Shown here: positions 1-11,589 of the stretch, piece by piece | How positions within the stretch are numbered: position 1 is the first letter of the stretch | Layout: the number at the start of each line of letters is the position of its first letter | NCBI GenBank assembly: GCA_902729315.2 | Contig: LR746278.1 | Coordinates: 2,923,501-2,987,500 of the forward strand | DNA: 64,000 nucleotides | Source: Spirodela intermedia | Taxonomy: Eukaryota > Streptophyta > Magnoliopsida > Alismatales > Araceae | Direction: 5' to 3' | Notes under the pieces: generated by a model | What the model was told of the DNA's origin: nothing | The model's input: the letters and a program-made list of their open reading frames with translations, nothing else | The model's database searches: none | Program-made: the position numbers and the translations under genes

Positions 1-279
1 AAAATCGCGAGCATATTATTATTAATTCATGAAACTTATTTAGAACTGAAATTCCGTATGATTAGCCGAATCCGCCCCAATGTTTCCAACATATTTACGC
101 TTATTAGTCATCGATGTTCACCCTAAGAAGTAGATAAGTTAGCCTACCAAACTCAGTTATGATTTCCACTTAAAGTACATAAGTTACCGGTACTTGCTTC
201 AGAAGAAGCGGCGGGGAGACAACGTGAAGCTTGAAATTATTACCGACCAGTACAGGAAAGAAAATTGAGAGTTGATTAC
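1..279. other. downstream of last confident TOP2 exon
   Basis: Read on the minus strand, this is either intron or 3' UTR of TOP2. Without splicing at 279, the frame continues to a stop at 170-172 with a hydrophobic tail unlike the family. Splicing to either nearby AG reaches a stop almost at once. No other gene is seen here. Confidence 0.4.
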
Positions 280-3200
280 CTGCAGATTCGGCGGTGACGT
301 TCTTCTTCCTTTGCTTTGTTTGAACCTTCGTGGAGATATGACGAGCACCCTTGCGGTCCTTGAGTTTAACCGTTTCTAGTTCCTCTTCTCTCTCCTGCAG
401 ACAAGGGAAGGTGTTATTTACAGAAAGATCAGACATTAACTGTGAAGTGGAGGGGCGCCACCTTCTCGAAAGCATCAAGCGCTTCCGCGAAAGCGTCGAG
501 ATCTTTCAACCAGAGGGATTTGGTAGTGGACGCTTTGAGTTCTTCTATCTCGAACTCCAGTTTTGCCCTTTGCCCAAGGAGCTTCTCAACCATTTCAGAT
601 GTGAAGGATTCAACCGGAACAGAGAGCAGGTAGGCATAACCCTTCCGTAGATCAGTACTTTCCCCCTCATCCTCTTCACCTTCATCAGTTGCGACTGCAT
701 CGGGGTTCTTCGGTTTGTTTAGCATGGGAGTAAAGCCTTTCTGCTGCAGCTCAAGCAAAAGTTCAGCGATCTTCCGCTTAAACACCTTTATGTCGCCGTT
801 CACCACACCAAGGATGAACCTGACTCTATTATCTAGCTTTAAGAGATCCGTTCCGAGCATGGCCAACAAAGCTGCCTGCAAGATCCTCATTAAAGTCAGA
901 AAATTACGTCTGGCGTCTCGTCTCGTTTCCTGCTGTGACATAAGCTAGAACGAATGGCACGGTCCTCACCTTTCTTTTCTCGTAGAAAACCAATCGTAAC
1001 TGGAAAAATTCGTAGAGGACTGCAGGAAAGTTTAAATCGTCAAAATTTACATGTTTATGAACGGTAGCTAATTGGAATGACATAACAGCAACTTACTCTG
1101 TTCCGCATCATCGTATTTCTTTATTGTGCCGTTTGCATCGAAGAGATGCATGTTGCTCGTGCTGATGGTAGTGGTAAGTTTAAATCTCTTCAGGAGGCCC
1201 TCCTGTCTTGCAGCGTTCAAATTCTCTTCTGTTAAATATACTTCGAAATTTACAGTTCTGTCATCACTGTATTGCCTATAGTCCTGAAAAATTAAGAAAT
1301 CACCATGTTTGCGAAATCAGTTAACTCCAAGGTTAAGAATCGAACTGGATTAACTCATGACAACTTACCTTGATAAAAGGTTCTTTTATCTTATCATTTC
1401 CCGTAATTAACGACTCTAGAAACTCTTTGTAGTCCTGTGTCCAACGACGAACTGGGAGTTCTATAATCCTCAATGTAGTAGCGTCGACTTCTTCAATTAT
1501 ACCGCTGATAGTATATGTTACTCCAGCCTCTTTTGTGGATGTCCTTTCAATCGAACCCTGATTTTCCCGAAAAACGCTCTTAGACAAGGTTTTTTAGCCC
1601 GAAAATAAGACTCTAGATGATTTAAGGGAGCAGTTTACTTGCCTGAAAACCTTTGTACCATGGTATCATGGGCTGCATTTGTTCTTCATTTAGCAGCCGT
1701 CTGAGGTTGGCTATTATATCTCGAGGGTTAAAGTTTGGTACGAAGGAGCTCCAACCTGTTCCAATGCCTTCACTTCCATTTACAAGGACCATTGGGATGA
1801 TGGGCATGTACCTGAAGAACAAATCCCAGGGTAAATGTCACAATCCCAGGAACTTAAAGTTGATTTGTCCTGCAACTAACTTACCAATTCGGCTCAATAG
1901 ATTGGCCATCTTCGTTCAGATAGTCCAGAAGGTGATCATCATCTTTGTGAAATATAAATCTTGTTACTGACGATAAACGAGTATGAATGTATCTAGAATG
2001 CGCAGCATCCTTCCCACCCTGAGAACAGAGTAAATTGTTAGGACAGATGCGTTATCCTAAACAAAAAATTTGTTCTTTGGTTATCTCACCCTTAGCCTCG
2101 TGCCAAACTGTCCTGAAGGCACTAAGAGATTTATATTGTTGCTGCCCACGAAATCATTTGCCATTCCTAGTATAGTCGTCGCTAGACTCTGCTCACCATG
2201 ATGGTAGGCTGAATGCTCAGAAACATAACCACAGAATTGTGATACCTGTACGTAGAAGAAAGCAGATCATTTATATTGCCTTGAAAATGGGCTAGATACC
2301 TTAATATCCTGAAGGAAGATGTAAAAATCATCATTCAGTTGTGCTAGGTACCTTGATATCCTCAACAATTTTCTTTTTCAAGGAGCAATATAATATCTTT
2401 CTCTGTCCAGGTTTTAGACCATCCACCATGGAGGGGATGGAGCGTTGTAGATCTGCAACTGAGAATAAAATAAGTTCTTTGTTTACAAAATCACTGTATT
2501 TGATGTGTGTCATTCTCTGATCAAGACAAGTGCCGGGCTGCAAAATAGTAAAAGAGAAAATTAAGCATAGGACCAGGAAAACTATATTGCATATGGCATA
2601 GAACCATAATGGTGGTTTACCTCAAACTGTCGAAGCCAGCATTTTCTTTCTTCGATTTTCTTTTTGCTGAACGCTAGTTCAATAGCATTCCCATCCTCTT
2701 CATCAGCCCAAACGAAATCCTTCTTATTCTGCTCAAGATTACTGAAATACTCCCTCCCCTCAACTGAATCACTTGTACCCAGCCCCTGGTGAAGAAATAG
2801 GTAAGAAACGATTGTTGTCAAAAGCGAAGATGCATTCCCAAAATTACATAGTCTCAATCTCAGTCTTCTCAAAAGAAAACGCAAACTAACGTATATACAC
2901 ACACACACACCTTATAGTACTTAATCTTCCACACTTTTGCCCCGTCACCCAATGTTTCCTTCCACTGTTCATAGTCAGGCATAGAATAGAAAGATAAAAC
3001 CTCCATATCTCTTCTGCTACCCTTCTTGGTCGCCTGAGTACAGAGGTACCCTGGATTCAGTAAAAGTAGAATCGGAAAAACTTAACAAAATTTGAGTCTT
3101 TGGACAAACCTTAACAATTGGTGTGATAAACTCGACCAAGAACGTTGGGATTTTAAGCAAGGAAGGCCAGAATGAATGAATAAAATTGATAAGTAGCCCC

Positions 3201-5856
3201 TTAATGTGTGAGCCATCATGATCCTGCGTCACTCAAGAACGATTGTGAGGAACAAGGAAATAAATATGTGTCTCAGTTATAAATGTATGCGTTTCGGTTA
3301 CAACACCTGATCAGTCATGATCATAAGATGCCCATATCGGAGAGACTTCACACTATCATACTGCTTCCCATGCTGCAGTCCAAGAATTTGTTTTATATTC
3401 TGAATCTCCGCATTTTCCATTATCTGTTTATGGCTTGCCTCTCTCACATTCAAGAGTTTTCCTCTCAGTGGAAACACTCCATAGTAGTCCCGTCCCACGA
3501 CAGATATTCCTGCCATCTGAAAAGTTAGGTTTAATGTTAGGTTCTTACTGTTTAATGTTGGAACACATTGATGCTGTGATCACTCACCGCAAGAGCCTTT
3601 GCTGAGTCTCCCTCTGTCAAAATCAATGTACACTTGTCTGAGTTTCTTCCACCAGCTTCATTTGCATCTTCAAGCTTGGTAAGGCCAACAAGTCTCTGCC
3701 TCTTTGATCCATCAGTTTTCTTCAGGTCCTTGCTCTGCTTGAAGTCAGCCCATGAGAGTAGAGTGTCCACAATTCCAGACTCTGCTACTGCACCATAAAT
3801 AATTATAACACGTCACCATCATTTTTCATAATATTTTCCCTGTGGAATTTCGACTGCTGGACACTCAATAGATAGAGTAAACAGACCTTTCTTTAGAAAT
3901 GTTTGTGAGAGTTCACATTTTGAGCCGAAGCTTCCCTGACGTGTTGTCAAGGTTTCCTTTGTTTGTGAATCAAAGGCAGGATTGTCAATAAGAGCATTGA
4001 CAAATATCCACACATGGTTCTTCACCATGTGGGGCTTGAGATTGGCTGTCTTGTTTTTCTTGTGCACAATAGCCGTCACATGATTGGTGATCTGGCTCGT
4101 AATGTATTCCACATGACTGCCCCCTTTTATGGTCGAAATTCTATTCACAAAGCTGACCTGTTTTTTTAAGAAACACAAAAGAAGACCACGTCACTAAAAC
4201 TAGTATTTTGACTGTATTCCACATGACTGCCCCCTGTTGACGTATACCTGTTGGAATTGTCCTTCGCTTAAAGAGAAACAAACTTCCCACCTGTCGTTAG
4301 CTTCATATATCCTACCCAACAGATAACCTATCAGCACAAAATTCAAGGAAATTTAAATGTCCGAAAAAAAAAACATAATACTTTCTCAGACCTAGGTAAG
4401 GAATCGGTCCTGTTCTTATCTGCAGACTTAAGGTAGAGATCCACATATTGCTGAAACGTTTTAACAGGCAATCGTTGCCCATTCAGTTCGACTTTGACTG
4501 TTTTGCCGAGTGTTCCAGCTAAATCAATAACCCGTTTCTTCATTAGGGCAACAACATCGTCTTCTAGCTCAGACATGTTAAATTTGGGTAAGTCTGGCTT
4601 AAATGTGATCCTCGTCCAATTCTCTCCTTCTTTGCATTTGGTGATGACAGGCTCACATTTTGAACCCATGTTGTTTGAGAAAACCTGCATTGTGAAAGTA
4701 CTTCGGAAGTCAAATCATACTTACACACACGACAATCAATCATCAGAAAGTGTTAATAAATTATCAATTTTTACAATTTCATAAAAGAGCTTTAAAATCA
4801 CCTGAGTTCCTAATTGTTATCGTATCTTCCAAGATCCTTTGAATAATAGTAATATGCAATAAAGTACTAGAATCAAACAGAAATTTATTAAGCTAAAAAA
4901 AACTAAACGGAAAAACAGAATGATCATATAAAATTGCTGACCACGATCAGGATCTACTAAGAAAATCTTACAAAAGGAAATTTACTAAGAGAAACGGGTA
5001 AGCTCGACGAGTAATCTTTTGCTTATTTCTGCAAGAAACGGGTGAAAAGAAGAAACGACAGCGGATAACATAAGTAAATCCAATTTCCAACTTGAGTACT
5101 TCAATGATCCCAGTAGATAACAAGTATCGGTTGAAAAAAAAAAAAAACAGGACAGCATGAGTATGATCCGACGATGAAACGGGAGTCTAATAGATGACGA
5201 AAAAAGATGTTGGAAAACCGCTGTTAAGGAAAGAATGATACATGAAACATCAGACTCAGTACCTGCTTATATTTCTTTTGCCGTTTACCATCGGCAGTCT
5301 CAACAATGAATTCCGTGGAGAAGATATTAGTGAGCTTAGCCCCGTAGCCATTTCGACCTCCCGTTGTCTTCTTCACATCATCGTCGTAATTGCTGCTGGT
5401 GAGCAGGTGACCAAAGATGAGCTCTGGGACGTACACTCCCTCCTCCTTGTGAACCTCAACGGGAATGCCGTCTCCGTTGTTATAAACGCTTATCCGTCCC
5501 TCCAAATGGTCGATCTCGACCCTCAGCGCGTCCATTGACGGATCACGCTGCTTGTTGTCAGCGGCATTGACAAGAATCTCATCGAAGATCTTGTAAAGGC
5601 CCGGGACGTATGTGATGGTGCGGTGGACCATCTGATCTTCCTCATAGACCCACAGCGCCTGAGAGTGGCGCTCCACAGAACCGATGTACGTGTCCGGCCG
5701 GAGGAGGATGTGCTCCAGCTGCGTCTTCTTCTGGTAGGTTTCCTCAATCGACTTGAAGCCAGCATCTGCCGCCGCCGCCGCCGCGTGTTCGCTATCGCCA
5801 GCGGCGACATTGTACGCTGAACTTGACTGGAGAGGCCGCTTCTTCTCGATCGCCAT
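280..5856 (-). CDS. TOP2: DNA topoisomerase II (18 exons visible; 3' end unresolved at window edge)
   Basis: ATP-dependent type IIA topoisomerase that passes one duplex through another in the nucleus. Exons, in gene order: 5263-5856, 4392-4684, 4248-4311, 3887-4157, 3588-3787, 3307-3516, 3110-3223, 2911-3033, 2621-2785, 2352-2537, 2090-2245, 1885-2018, 1643-1811, 1369-1557, 1097-1283, 970-1019, 462-875, 280-394. Joined, they keep one frame for about 1,211 codons. Visible motifs are the GHKL ATPase (Asn97 in EILVNAADN, GRNGYGAK at 167-174), TOPRIM EGDSAKA near 466, DHDG at 545-548, PLRGK, and the catalytic tyrosine Tyr802 in SRYIHT. The N-terminus has an alanine run (about 25-31). All introns are GT-AG except intron 13 (GC-AG). 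The last visible exon is lysine-rich and ends GAATCTGCAG at a GT donor. Plant enzymes usually have a longer acidic C-terminus, so the gene may continue beyond base 1 or end early. Identity is very secure; the 3' end is not. Confidence 0.95.
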
Positions 5857-6285
5857 GACCAGCTCCAGACTCGGCGATATCCGGGAGAGAGGATAGAACT
5901 TCCCGAGAGACAGAGGAACTGTCGCCGTGAAGATGGCCTCTGCAGTCAGTTGGGATTCAAATTTTGAATTTGGGCGGCGTTTGCCCGGGCCGACATTTCC
6001 GTATCCCGAGTATTAGTGGACCGGTAAGCCCACCGTCGGGCCCACATCTCTCTCTCTGTGTCTCTGTCTCTCGCGCTGTGATATTATATCAAGACTGGGC
6101 ATTTAAAAATGAATAAATCATACTTAAATTTAATTGGTAATCTCTATACAGATTAAATGAAAGGTCAAAGCCAGCTGGTGAACGCTACTGTCAATGAGGA
6201 GGGCGAGTCGTTGACATCCCAGGGAGGGGAGGGCGGTCGGGATATATCTAGGCAGGGAGGGGGTGGGGATGTCCGCCGTCTCCCC

Positions 6286-6540
6286 CTACGGCAGCACCCA
6301 CCGGCCGTAGGCGTTGCTGAGCGAGCCCTTGTTCGCCGGCTGGTACCAGCTCTTCTCGCAGTAGCCCGCAGGCCTTGTTCACCAGCACCACGTCCCTGCG
6401 CGCCACCGCGCGGACGAGGAAGCCGTTGACGGGGTGGTGGTAGGTCTCCAGGCTCTGGAGGCCGGCCAGGTCGAGTTGCCGCTGCTTCAGGCTTCAGGTA
6501 GGGGGAGACCCTCACGTCAAGCTCCAGCTCGGCGCCAGTG
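6286..6540 (-). pseudogene. GC-rich relic of an unrecognised protein-coding gene
   Basis: An isolated GC-rich block lies between TOP2 and the first TYDC upstream repeat. Minus-strand reading gives protein-like sequence in three successive frames. A 7-base tandem duplication (cctgaag) near 6485-6500 causes one frame change and a single extra base near 6364 causes another. The last piece reads YCEKSWYQPANKGSLSNAY, then GRWVLP and a stop at 6286-6288. I do not recognise the family. No upstream exon or start is visible, so this is probably a captured or decayed 3' exon. The rest of 5857-6700 holds the TOP2 leader/promoter with a CT-rich stretch near 6045-6072 and nothing else I can name. Confidence 0.4.
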
Positions 6541-6699
6541 AGGGACTTGGTCTTTACACATTTATGTCTTAATTCTAAACGCTTAAACTCCGGTAAATCA
6601 CTTTAAATGGGATTTAAGTCAATGATAGTCCCATAATATATAATTCATATATAATTGTCTCCATTGAAATTAACTACAACGCATCTATCTCTAGATATA

Positions 6700-8872
6700 T
6701 CTATACCATTATACATATAACGCCACCTCTCACTGAAGACATAACGGGTAATCGGGCTAGTTGGTAAGTAAGACTTGGGGAAGCCCAACGACCGAGTCTT
6801 CGGCTGGCGATCTGGAGGCGGCTGTAATGGTGAAATTGATGAAGCCAGCGGGGGGGCCCGGAGCCAGGACGCTTCCCCGGTAGTCCCGGCAAGGCGTCAT
6901 TCCACGTCCTTCCACTTTTGTGCTGGCAGGGGTGCGCGCTCCCTGGTCTACTGCACGCTCGAAAGATAGCCAGCGAGCCAGCGATCCAGAGAGAGAGAGA
7001 GAGGCTCGAAAACCGCGACTTAAACAGTAGATTTTTCTCCCTCCTCTCATGGGCGTTGACAGGTTTGGAATCCGGGGTGATGTTATGTTGGCACCCGCGA
7101 ATGGACCTCTCATTACCTGCTCCATCCGCAGCCTCCCGACAATGAACTGGGAAGGGAAGGGACATTCAATGGCGTTAGCATGCAAGAAAACGCCACCTTG
7201 CTCACCAAAAGCTCACTGAGATTATCTAGGGCGAGGCCGCTCAGCCACAAGTGGGCCCCGCCACGGTGCCGCTTAACAGCGGAGGCGTCACGAGGAACAC
7301 GGAAGCTAGAGCCACTAGAGCGGGACACGTGATATGCGAACCAATGGCTTATCGACCAAGAAACATCCATCCACTGGGGCACATGTTAAGAAGACCGTGC
7401 AGGTTCCGATAGTCTCGTGTCTTAATTCGAGAGGAGACTCTTATTTAGGGAATACTCGGCCTCCAATTGGTGTATCTTTAATTTGTCGTATGTACATTTT
7501 CTCGCATATATACCCAATTTATTAATAAAATAAAAATGTCAATATTTGCGAGAAAATTGGCGTGCCCCAGACGCCACCCGAATTTTGATTGGTTCCAAAT
7601 AATGCCAATATTTGTTGAAATATCAGGGGGAACCAATCACATGGGGTGCGCCACATTATCCCGATTTTTGATTGGTTCCAAATTATGCCAATATTTTTGA
7701 CAATGCCAAGGGGCAACCCATCACGTGCCACAAGGTGATGGGGGGTCTTTGGTTACGTGTAATATGAGCAATACACCGACGGTGGCCAGTTCAAACCATA
7801 ATCCATTAGTCAATGCAGCATTTACATTCACCAATAAAGTTCGGTTATGCAATCAAATCACTATCATTTTTATTAGTTTCTATTCACTTACAATCATCAA
7901 AAGATTAAAAAATTGCATCTTTATTACGGACTTTGAATCCCTCTAATTTTAAGCTTGTTACAATATACTCAATTAGCTCATCATCATAGTACTTGTAACG
8001 GAACATTAATTAAAAAATCCTAACTATAAATCATCTCTTTCTATATACGCATATGTAAGTAAATACTATATGCTGTCATTTTAAAAGGATTAACAGAAGA
8101 AATGAATAGTTACATAGTATTGGAAAATATTTATGGGCAAGTTCACTAGAGGACTAAGATTCTGATTGTTAAGAGGATTTATGGGCGCCATAAGTTGGGA
8201 ACTATTTTCATAATGGATTGAAACTTCATACCCTTTAAGCAATTTATGTGTTACTGATTTAATCAAACGAATAACATATCCACGTGAACAACTAGAACAT
8301 ACCTGGTCAGACGTAGAAGATTTGTAGACAGTAAATCTTTGTTCATCATAATCAAGAAGAGGCTTTATTGACCTACATTGGCCATCGTTTGCTCACTGTG
8401 AATATACAAAAGTTATACAAAACGAATTAATATAAATAAGCATGTCGCATCTAAATTATAAGGATAAGATAGAGTCAAGGAAAATAATAATATTATGAAA
8501 TTGAATGAATCATCATTCTGATTATGCATAGTGACATTAGAGCATAAAAGGTTCTAGACGAGTCCTTTCATAATCTCCTCGCATTGATATTAACTTCGTG
8601 AATAGCTTTAAGTAGAACATACGCGCAAAATTCCGTCCGTTGATTTTTCTGACATCAATCAGTTCGGCTCTTCCTCCCACCCTCCTGAAGCATTTGCAAA
8701 AACACTGTCGGAGACAGCGGACTGCTGGCAGATCCTCGACCACGAACGAAATCTGTAGCGCCTTCCACGAGCTACACAAAGTTGACCTGTTGTCATACGC
8801 CGTGCACCGACCCCTGCTGTATTTCCCCCCGTGGAAACGGAACCTAGTCGTATGTCAAAGCTCTCCTCCACC
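6700..8872 (+). repeat. TYDC upstream region, copy 1 (distal plus proximal promoter)
   Basis: This block aligns with 19240-21290 along its whole length, and its distal part (about 6700-7540) with 16070-17130. Similarity is clear but diverged, around 80 percent by eye in the proximal 300 bases. It contains CACGTG G-box cores at 7326-7331 and 8281-8286; the second is conserved in copy 3 at 20697-20702. The repeat probably marks the start of each duplicated TYDC unit. No coding frame in it is conserved between copies. Confidence 0.8.
7535..7735 (+). repeat. short tandem repeat in TYDC1 promoter, about 95-base period
   Basis: The words GATTGGTTCCAAA and ATGCCAATATTT recur at about 95-base spacing, giving two full copies and a partial one. 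A related, more eroded set lies at about 20010-20180 in the TYDC2 promoter, so the array predates that duplication. Each unit carries ATTGG (CCAAT-type) cores. Confidence 0.6.
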
Positions 8873-8890
8873 CACCCACTCCGCCAAGCC

Positions 8891-8897
8891 TATTTAA
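8891..8897 (+). promoter_or_regulatory. TATA box of TYDC1
   Basis: TATTTAA lies 158 bases before the start codon, in an otherwise GC-rich leader. The same box lies at 21310-21316 before TYDC2 at the identical distance. It falls just inside the near-identical tract shared by the two genes. Confidence 0.6.
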
Positions 8898-9048
8898 GCT
8901 CCCTGCCACCACCTAATGTGCACCAACAAGGTCTAACCCTTCCCCACTCCTTCCCACCACCAGAGAAGAGAGCCTCTCCGTCCTCCTCCCAAGTCCGCTC
9001 CCATAAGATCAGGTTACTGCCACTCGCTCGCAAAGAGGAGATTCTAGA

Positions 9049-10569
9049 ATGGGCAGCCTCCAGACCGAAAACCCAGAATTCGCCGCCGCCGTCGCGACGA
9101 ACACCGACGGCTTCGCCACAAACCCACTCGATCACGAGGAGTTTAGACGACAGGGACATATGGTGGTTGACTACATCGCCGACTACTACCGTGACGTTCA
9201 CAAGTATCCAGTCCGCAGCCAGGTGGAGCCCGGCTACCTCCGCCGCCGTCTCCCCGATGCAGCCCCGAACGGCCCCGAGCCGATAGAAGCCATCCTCGGC
9301 GATATCACCCATGATATCCTCCCCGGTATAACCCACTGGCAGAGCCCCAACTACTACGCCTACTTCCCCTCCAGCGGCAGCACCGCCGGATTCCTCGGGG
9401 AGATGCTCAGCACCGGTCTGAACGTCGTGGGTTTCAACTGGATGTCCTCCCCCGCCGCCACCGAGCTCGAGACCATCGTCATGGACTGGCTCGCCAAGAT
9501 GCTCAGGCTCCCGGAGGCCTTCCTGTTCTCCGGCGGCGGCGGCGGGGTCCTCCAGGGCACCACCTGCGAGGGCTTGCTCTGCACCTTGACCGCCGCCCGC
9601 GATCGGGTCCTGAAGAAGATCGGCCGCGAGCATATCGGCAAGCTCGTCGTCTACGGCTCCGACCAGACCCATTGCGCGCTCCAGAAGGCGGCGCAGATCG
9701 CCGGCATCCACCCCGAAAACTTCCGCGCCGTCGGCACCACACGAAAGGACGCCTTCGCGCTCAACCCGGCTTCCCTCCGCGCGGCAGTGGCGGCGGACGT
9801 GGCCCGCGGCCTCGTGCCGCTCTTCCTCTGCGCCACCGTCGGCACCACCTCCTCCACCGCCGTCGACCCGGTGGCGGGGCTCTGCGAGGTGGCCAAGGAG
9901 AACAACATGTGGATGCACGTCGACGCAGCCTACGCCGGCGGCGCGTGCATCTTGCCCGAGGTCCGGCACGTCATCGACGGCGTAGAGAACGCCGACTCCT
10001 TCAGCTTCAACGCCCACAAGTGGTTCTTCACCAACCTCGACTGCTGCTGCATGTGGGTCAAGGACCCGGCGGCACTGGTGGCGGCGCTTTCCACCAATCC
10101 CGAGTACCTCCGCAACAAGGCCACCGAGTCGAAGCAGGTGGTGGACTACAAGGACTGGCAGATCGCCCTCAGCCGGCGGTTCCGAGCCCTGAAGCTCTGG
10201 ATGGTCCTGCGGAGCTACGGCGTCTCCAACCTGCGCAACTTCCTGCGCAGCCACGTCGCCATGGCCAAGCACTTCGAGAGCCTCGTGACCGCAGACGCGA
10301 GGTTCGAAGTGGTCGTCCCCCGGACCTTCGCCATGGTCTGCTTCCGACTCCTTCCGCCGGCGCAGGCGGGGAGAGAGACTGCCAACGAGCTCAACCGGAG
10401 GTTGCTCGAGGCGGTCAACTCGTCGGGAAAAGCCTACATGACCCACGCGGTAGTTGATGGCGTCTACATGATCCGCTTCGCCGTGGGCGCGACGCTGACG
10501 GCCGAGCACCACGTGGTGGAGTCATGGCGGGTGATCCAAGAGTATGCCTCCGAGATTCTCGCGTCATAG
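9049..10569 (+). CDS. TYDC: tyrosine/DOPA decarboxylase 1 (aromatic amino acid decarboxylase)
   Basis: Cytosolic, PLP-dependent group II decarboxylase that would convert L-tyrosine and/or L-DOPA to tyramine/dopamine. A single exon encodes 506 residues, the usual plant length. PLP features visible are His208 (DQTHCA), HVDAAYAGG at 290-298, and the Schiff-base lysine Lys324 in NAHKWFF. Tyr353 (NPEYL) occupies the catalytic-loop position where aldehyde synthases carry Phe, so decarboxylation is expected. Ser375 (IALSRRF) occupies the position where tryptophan decarboxylases carry Gly, which points to phenolic substrates. The start is supported by the TATA box 158 bases upstream and by conservation in TYDC2. 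The CDS is strongly GC-rich in AT-rich flanks. The stop TAG replaces a TGG present in TYDC2 and in the relic at 13.05 kb, so the protein is two residues shorter. The substrate is inference from single residues. Confidence 0.95.
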   Translation: MGSLQTENPEFAAAVATNTDGFATNPLDHEEFRRQGHMVVDYIADYYRDVHKYPVRSQVEPGYLRRRLPDAAPNGPEPIEAILGDITHDILPGITHWQSPNYYAYFPSSGSTAGFLGEMLSTGLNVVGFNWMSSPAATELETIVMDWLAKMLRLPEAFLFSGGGGGVLQGTTCEGLLCTLTAARDRVLKKIGREHIGKLVVYGSDQTHCALQKAAQIAGIHPENFRAVGTTRKDAFALNPASLRAAVAADVARGLVPLFLCATVGTTSSTAVDPVAGLCEVAKENNMWMHVDAAYAGGACILPEVRHVIDGVENADSFSFNAHKWFFTNLDCCCMWVKDPAALVAALSTNPEYLRNKATESKQVVDYKDWQIALSRRFRALKLWMVLRSYGVSNLRNFLRSHVAMAKHFESLVTADARFEVVVPRTFAMVCFRLLPPAQAGRETANELNRRLLEAVNSSGKAYMTHAVVDGVYMIRFAVGATLTAEHHVVESWRVIQEYASEILAS

Positions 10570-11103
10570 TCGTAGGGGGACCAGATTTTTTACGTCGAAT
10601 TCCGACCAGGTAAGGTATGATTCACCTGTTCGCGGAGGTGACTAGAACGTGGAATAGTCAGACGAGGAGAATACTCGCTATTGTGTGTAGTGAGTGTTGC
10701 AATACAAAATCGCCTCACACTCTAGATAGGGTGAAGCAGATGAAGTAACTTGCAGTGCAGCGTGGGCAGAATGATTGGTCTTCAAGAGAGAATTTATTGA
10801 GATGTATAAAGAATGATCATTCCAATCTACTGTGGATTCGTAGATGTGTATCTACCGAAAATTGATAGAAAATCGAGATGATGTTTCCCTTGGAGTTGAT
10901 TTGAACTGGGGAGAATTATGTCTTTTGTCCTTGGGAGATCACCTTACCTCTTGCTATAAATAAGGGGCGACCTATATCGTTGCAATTGAGAGACTGAAAC
11001 AGAGAGATGAATGTAAAATATCATTATCTCTCCCTCAGAGTTTACCAGATGGTCTGCCCATAGAAGAACTGCTCTAGTCCCCAATAGGACTGAAATTGAG
11101 GCT

Positions 11104-11194
<91 letters not shown>

Positions 11195-11260
11195 TCCCCT
11201 TTTGTTTTTGCTTAAACCCTATCTTGGGATAAAATACCCATGGCAAATCTAACAATCATT
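10570..11260 (+). other. TYDC1 3' flank
   Basis: Parts of this flank align with the flank of the TYDC relic: 10570-10615 with 13245-13280, and 10930-11240 with 13680-13920, including the words tataaatagggg-like and ttgggataaaat. About 130 bases present after TYDC2 and after the relic, including the poly(A)-signal block, are missing near 10615-10650. No gene is seen. Confidence 0.5.
11106..11192. repeat. CT microsatellite
   Basis: About 87 bases of uninterrupted CT dinucleotide in the TYDC1 3' flank. A GA run (13734-13763) and a CT/ATCT run (14010-14091) occupy similar places after the TYDC relic. Confidence 0.95.
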
Positions 11261-11589
11261 GCAAATGCTACATAGCAGTCCATTTTGGGTCTCATATTTG
11301 CCTAAAATTTACATGCCTAATATGTTCATTAGACTTATAAAAACATAACAATTCAAAACTTGTAAACTTTGACGTGCCATTCCTTGTATTGTATTTCTCT
11401 ACTAGATTGTCATTTGCATACAATTCAAAAAGTGTATGGCAAGCCCATAAATACATTACTAGATTGTCATTTGTCTTCATCCAAACGCTTTAGAATGTCA
11501 TCCCTTCTTGGTAGCTCAAGAGTAGATGATAATTTTTTTTTATTTCTTAAAATGTAATATTGTTGTCTAATAAAAAAATCTATCCTGGG

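Noticed and set aside
9672..10457. 261-codon overlapping plus-strand frame inside TYDC1 (also 22091-22876 in TYDC2)
   Set aside because: It is an Arg/Pro/Gly-rich out-of-frame reading of GC-rich codons. Its preservation in both copies follows from the near-identity of the genes.
8890..10512. 540-codon open frame on the minus strand opposite TYDC1 (and the same at 21309-22931)
   Set aside because: It is the antisense shadow of a GC-rich CDS, is rich in Gly/Ala/Val/Glu/His with no family features, and is explained by codon bias of TYDC.
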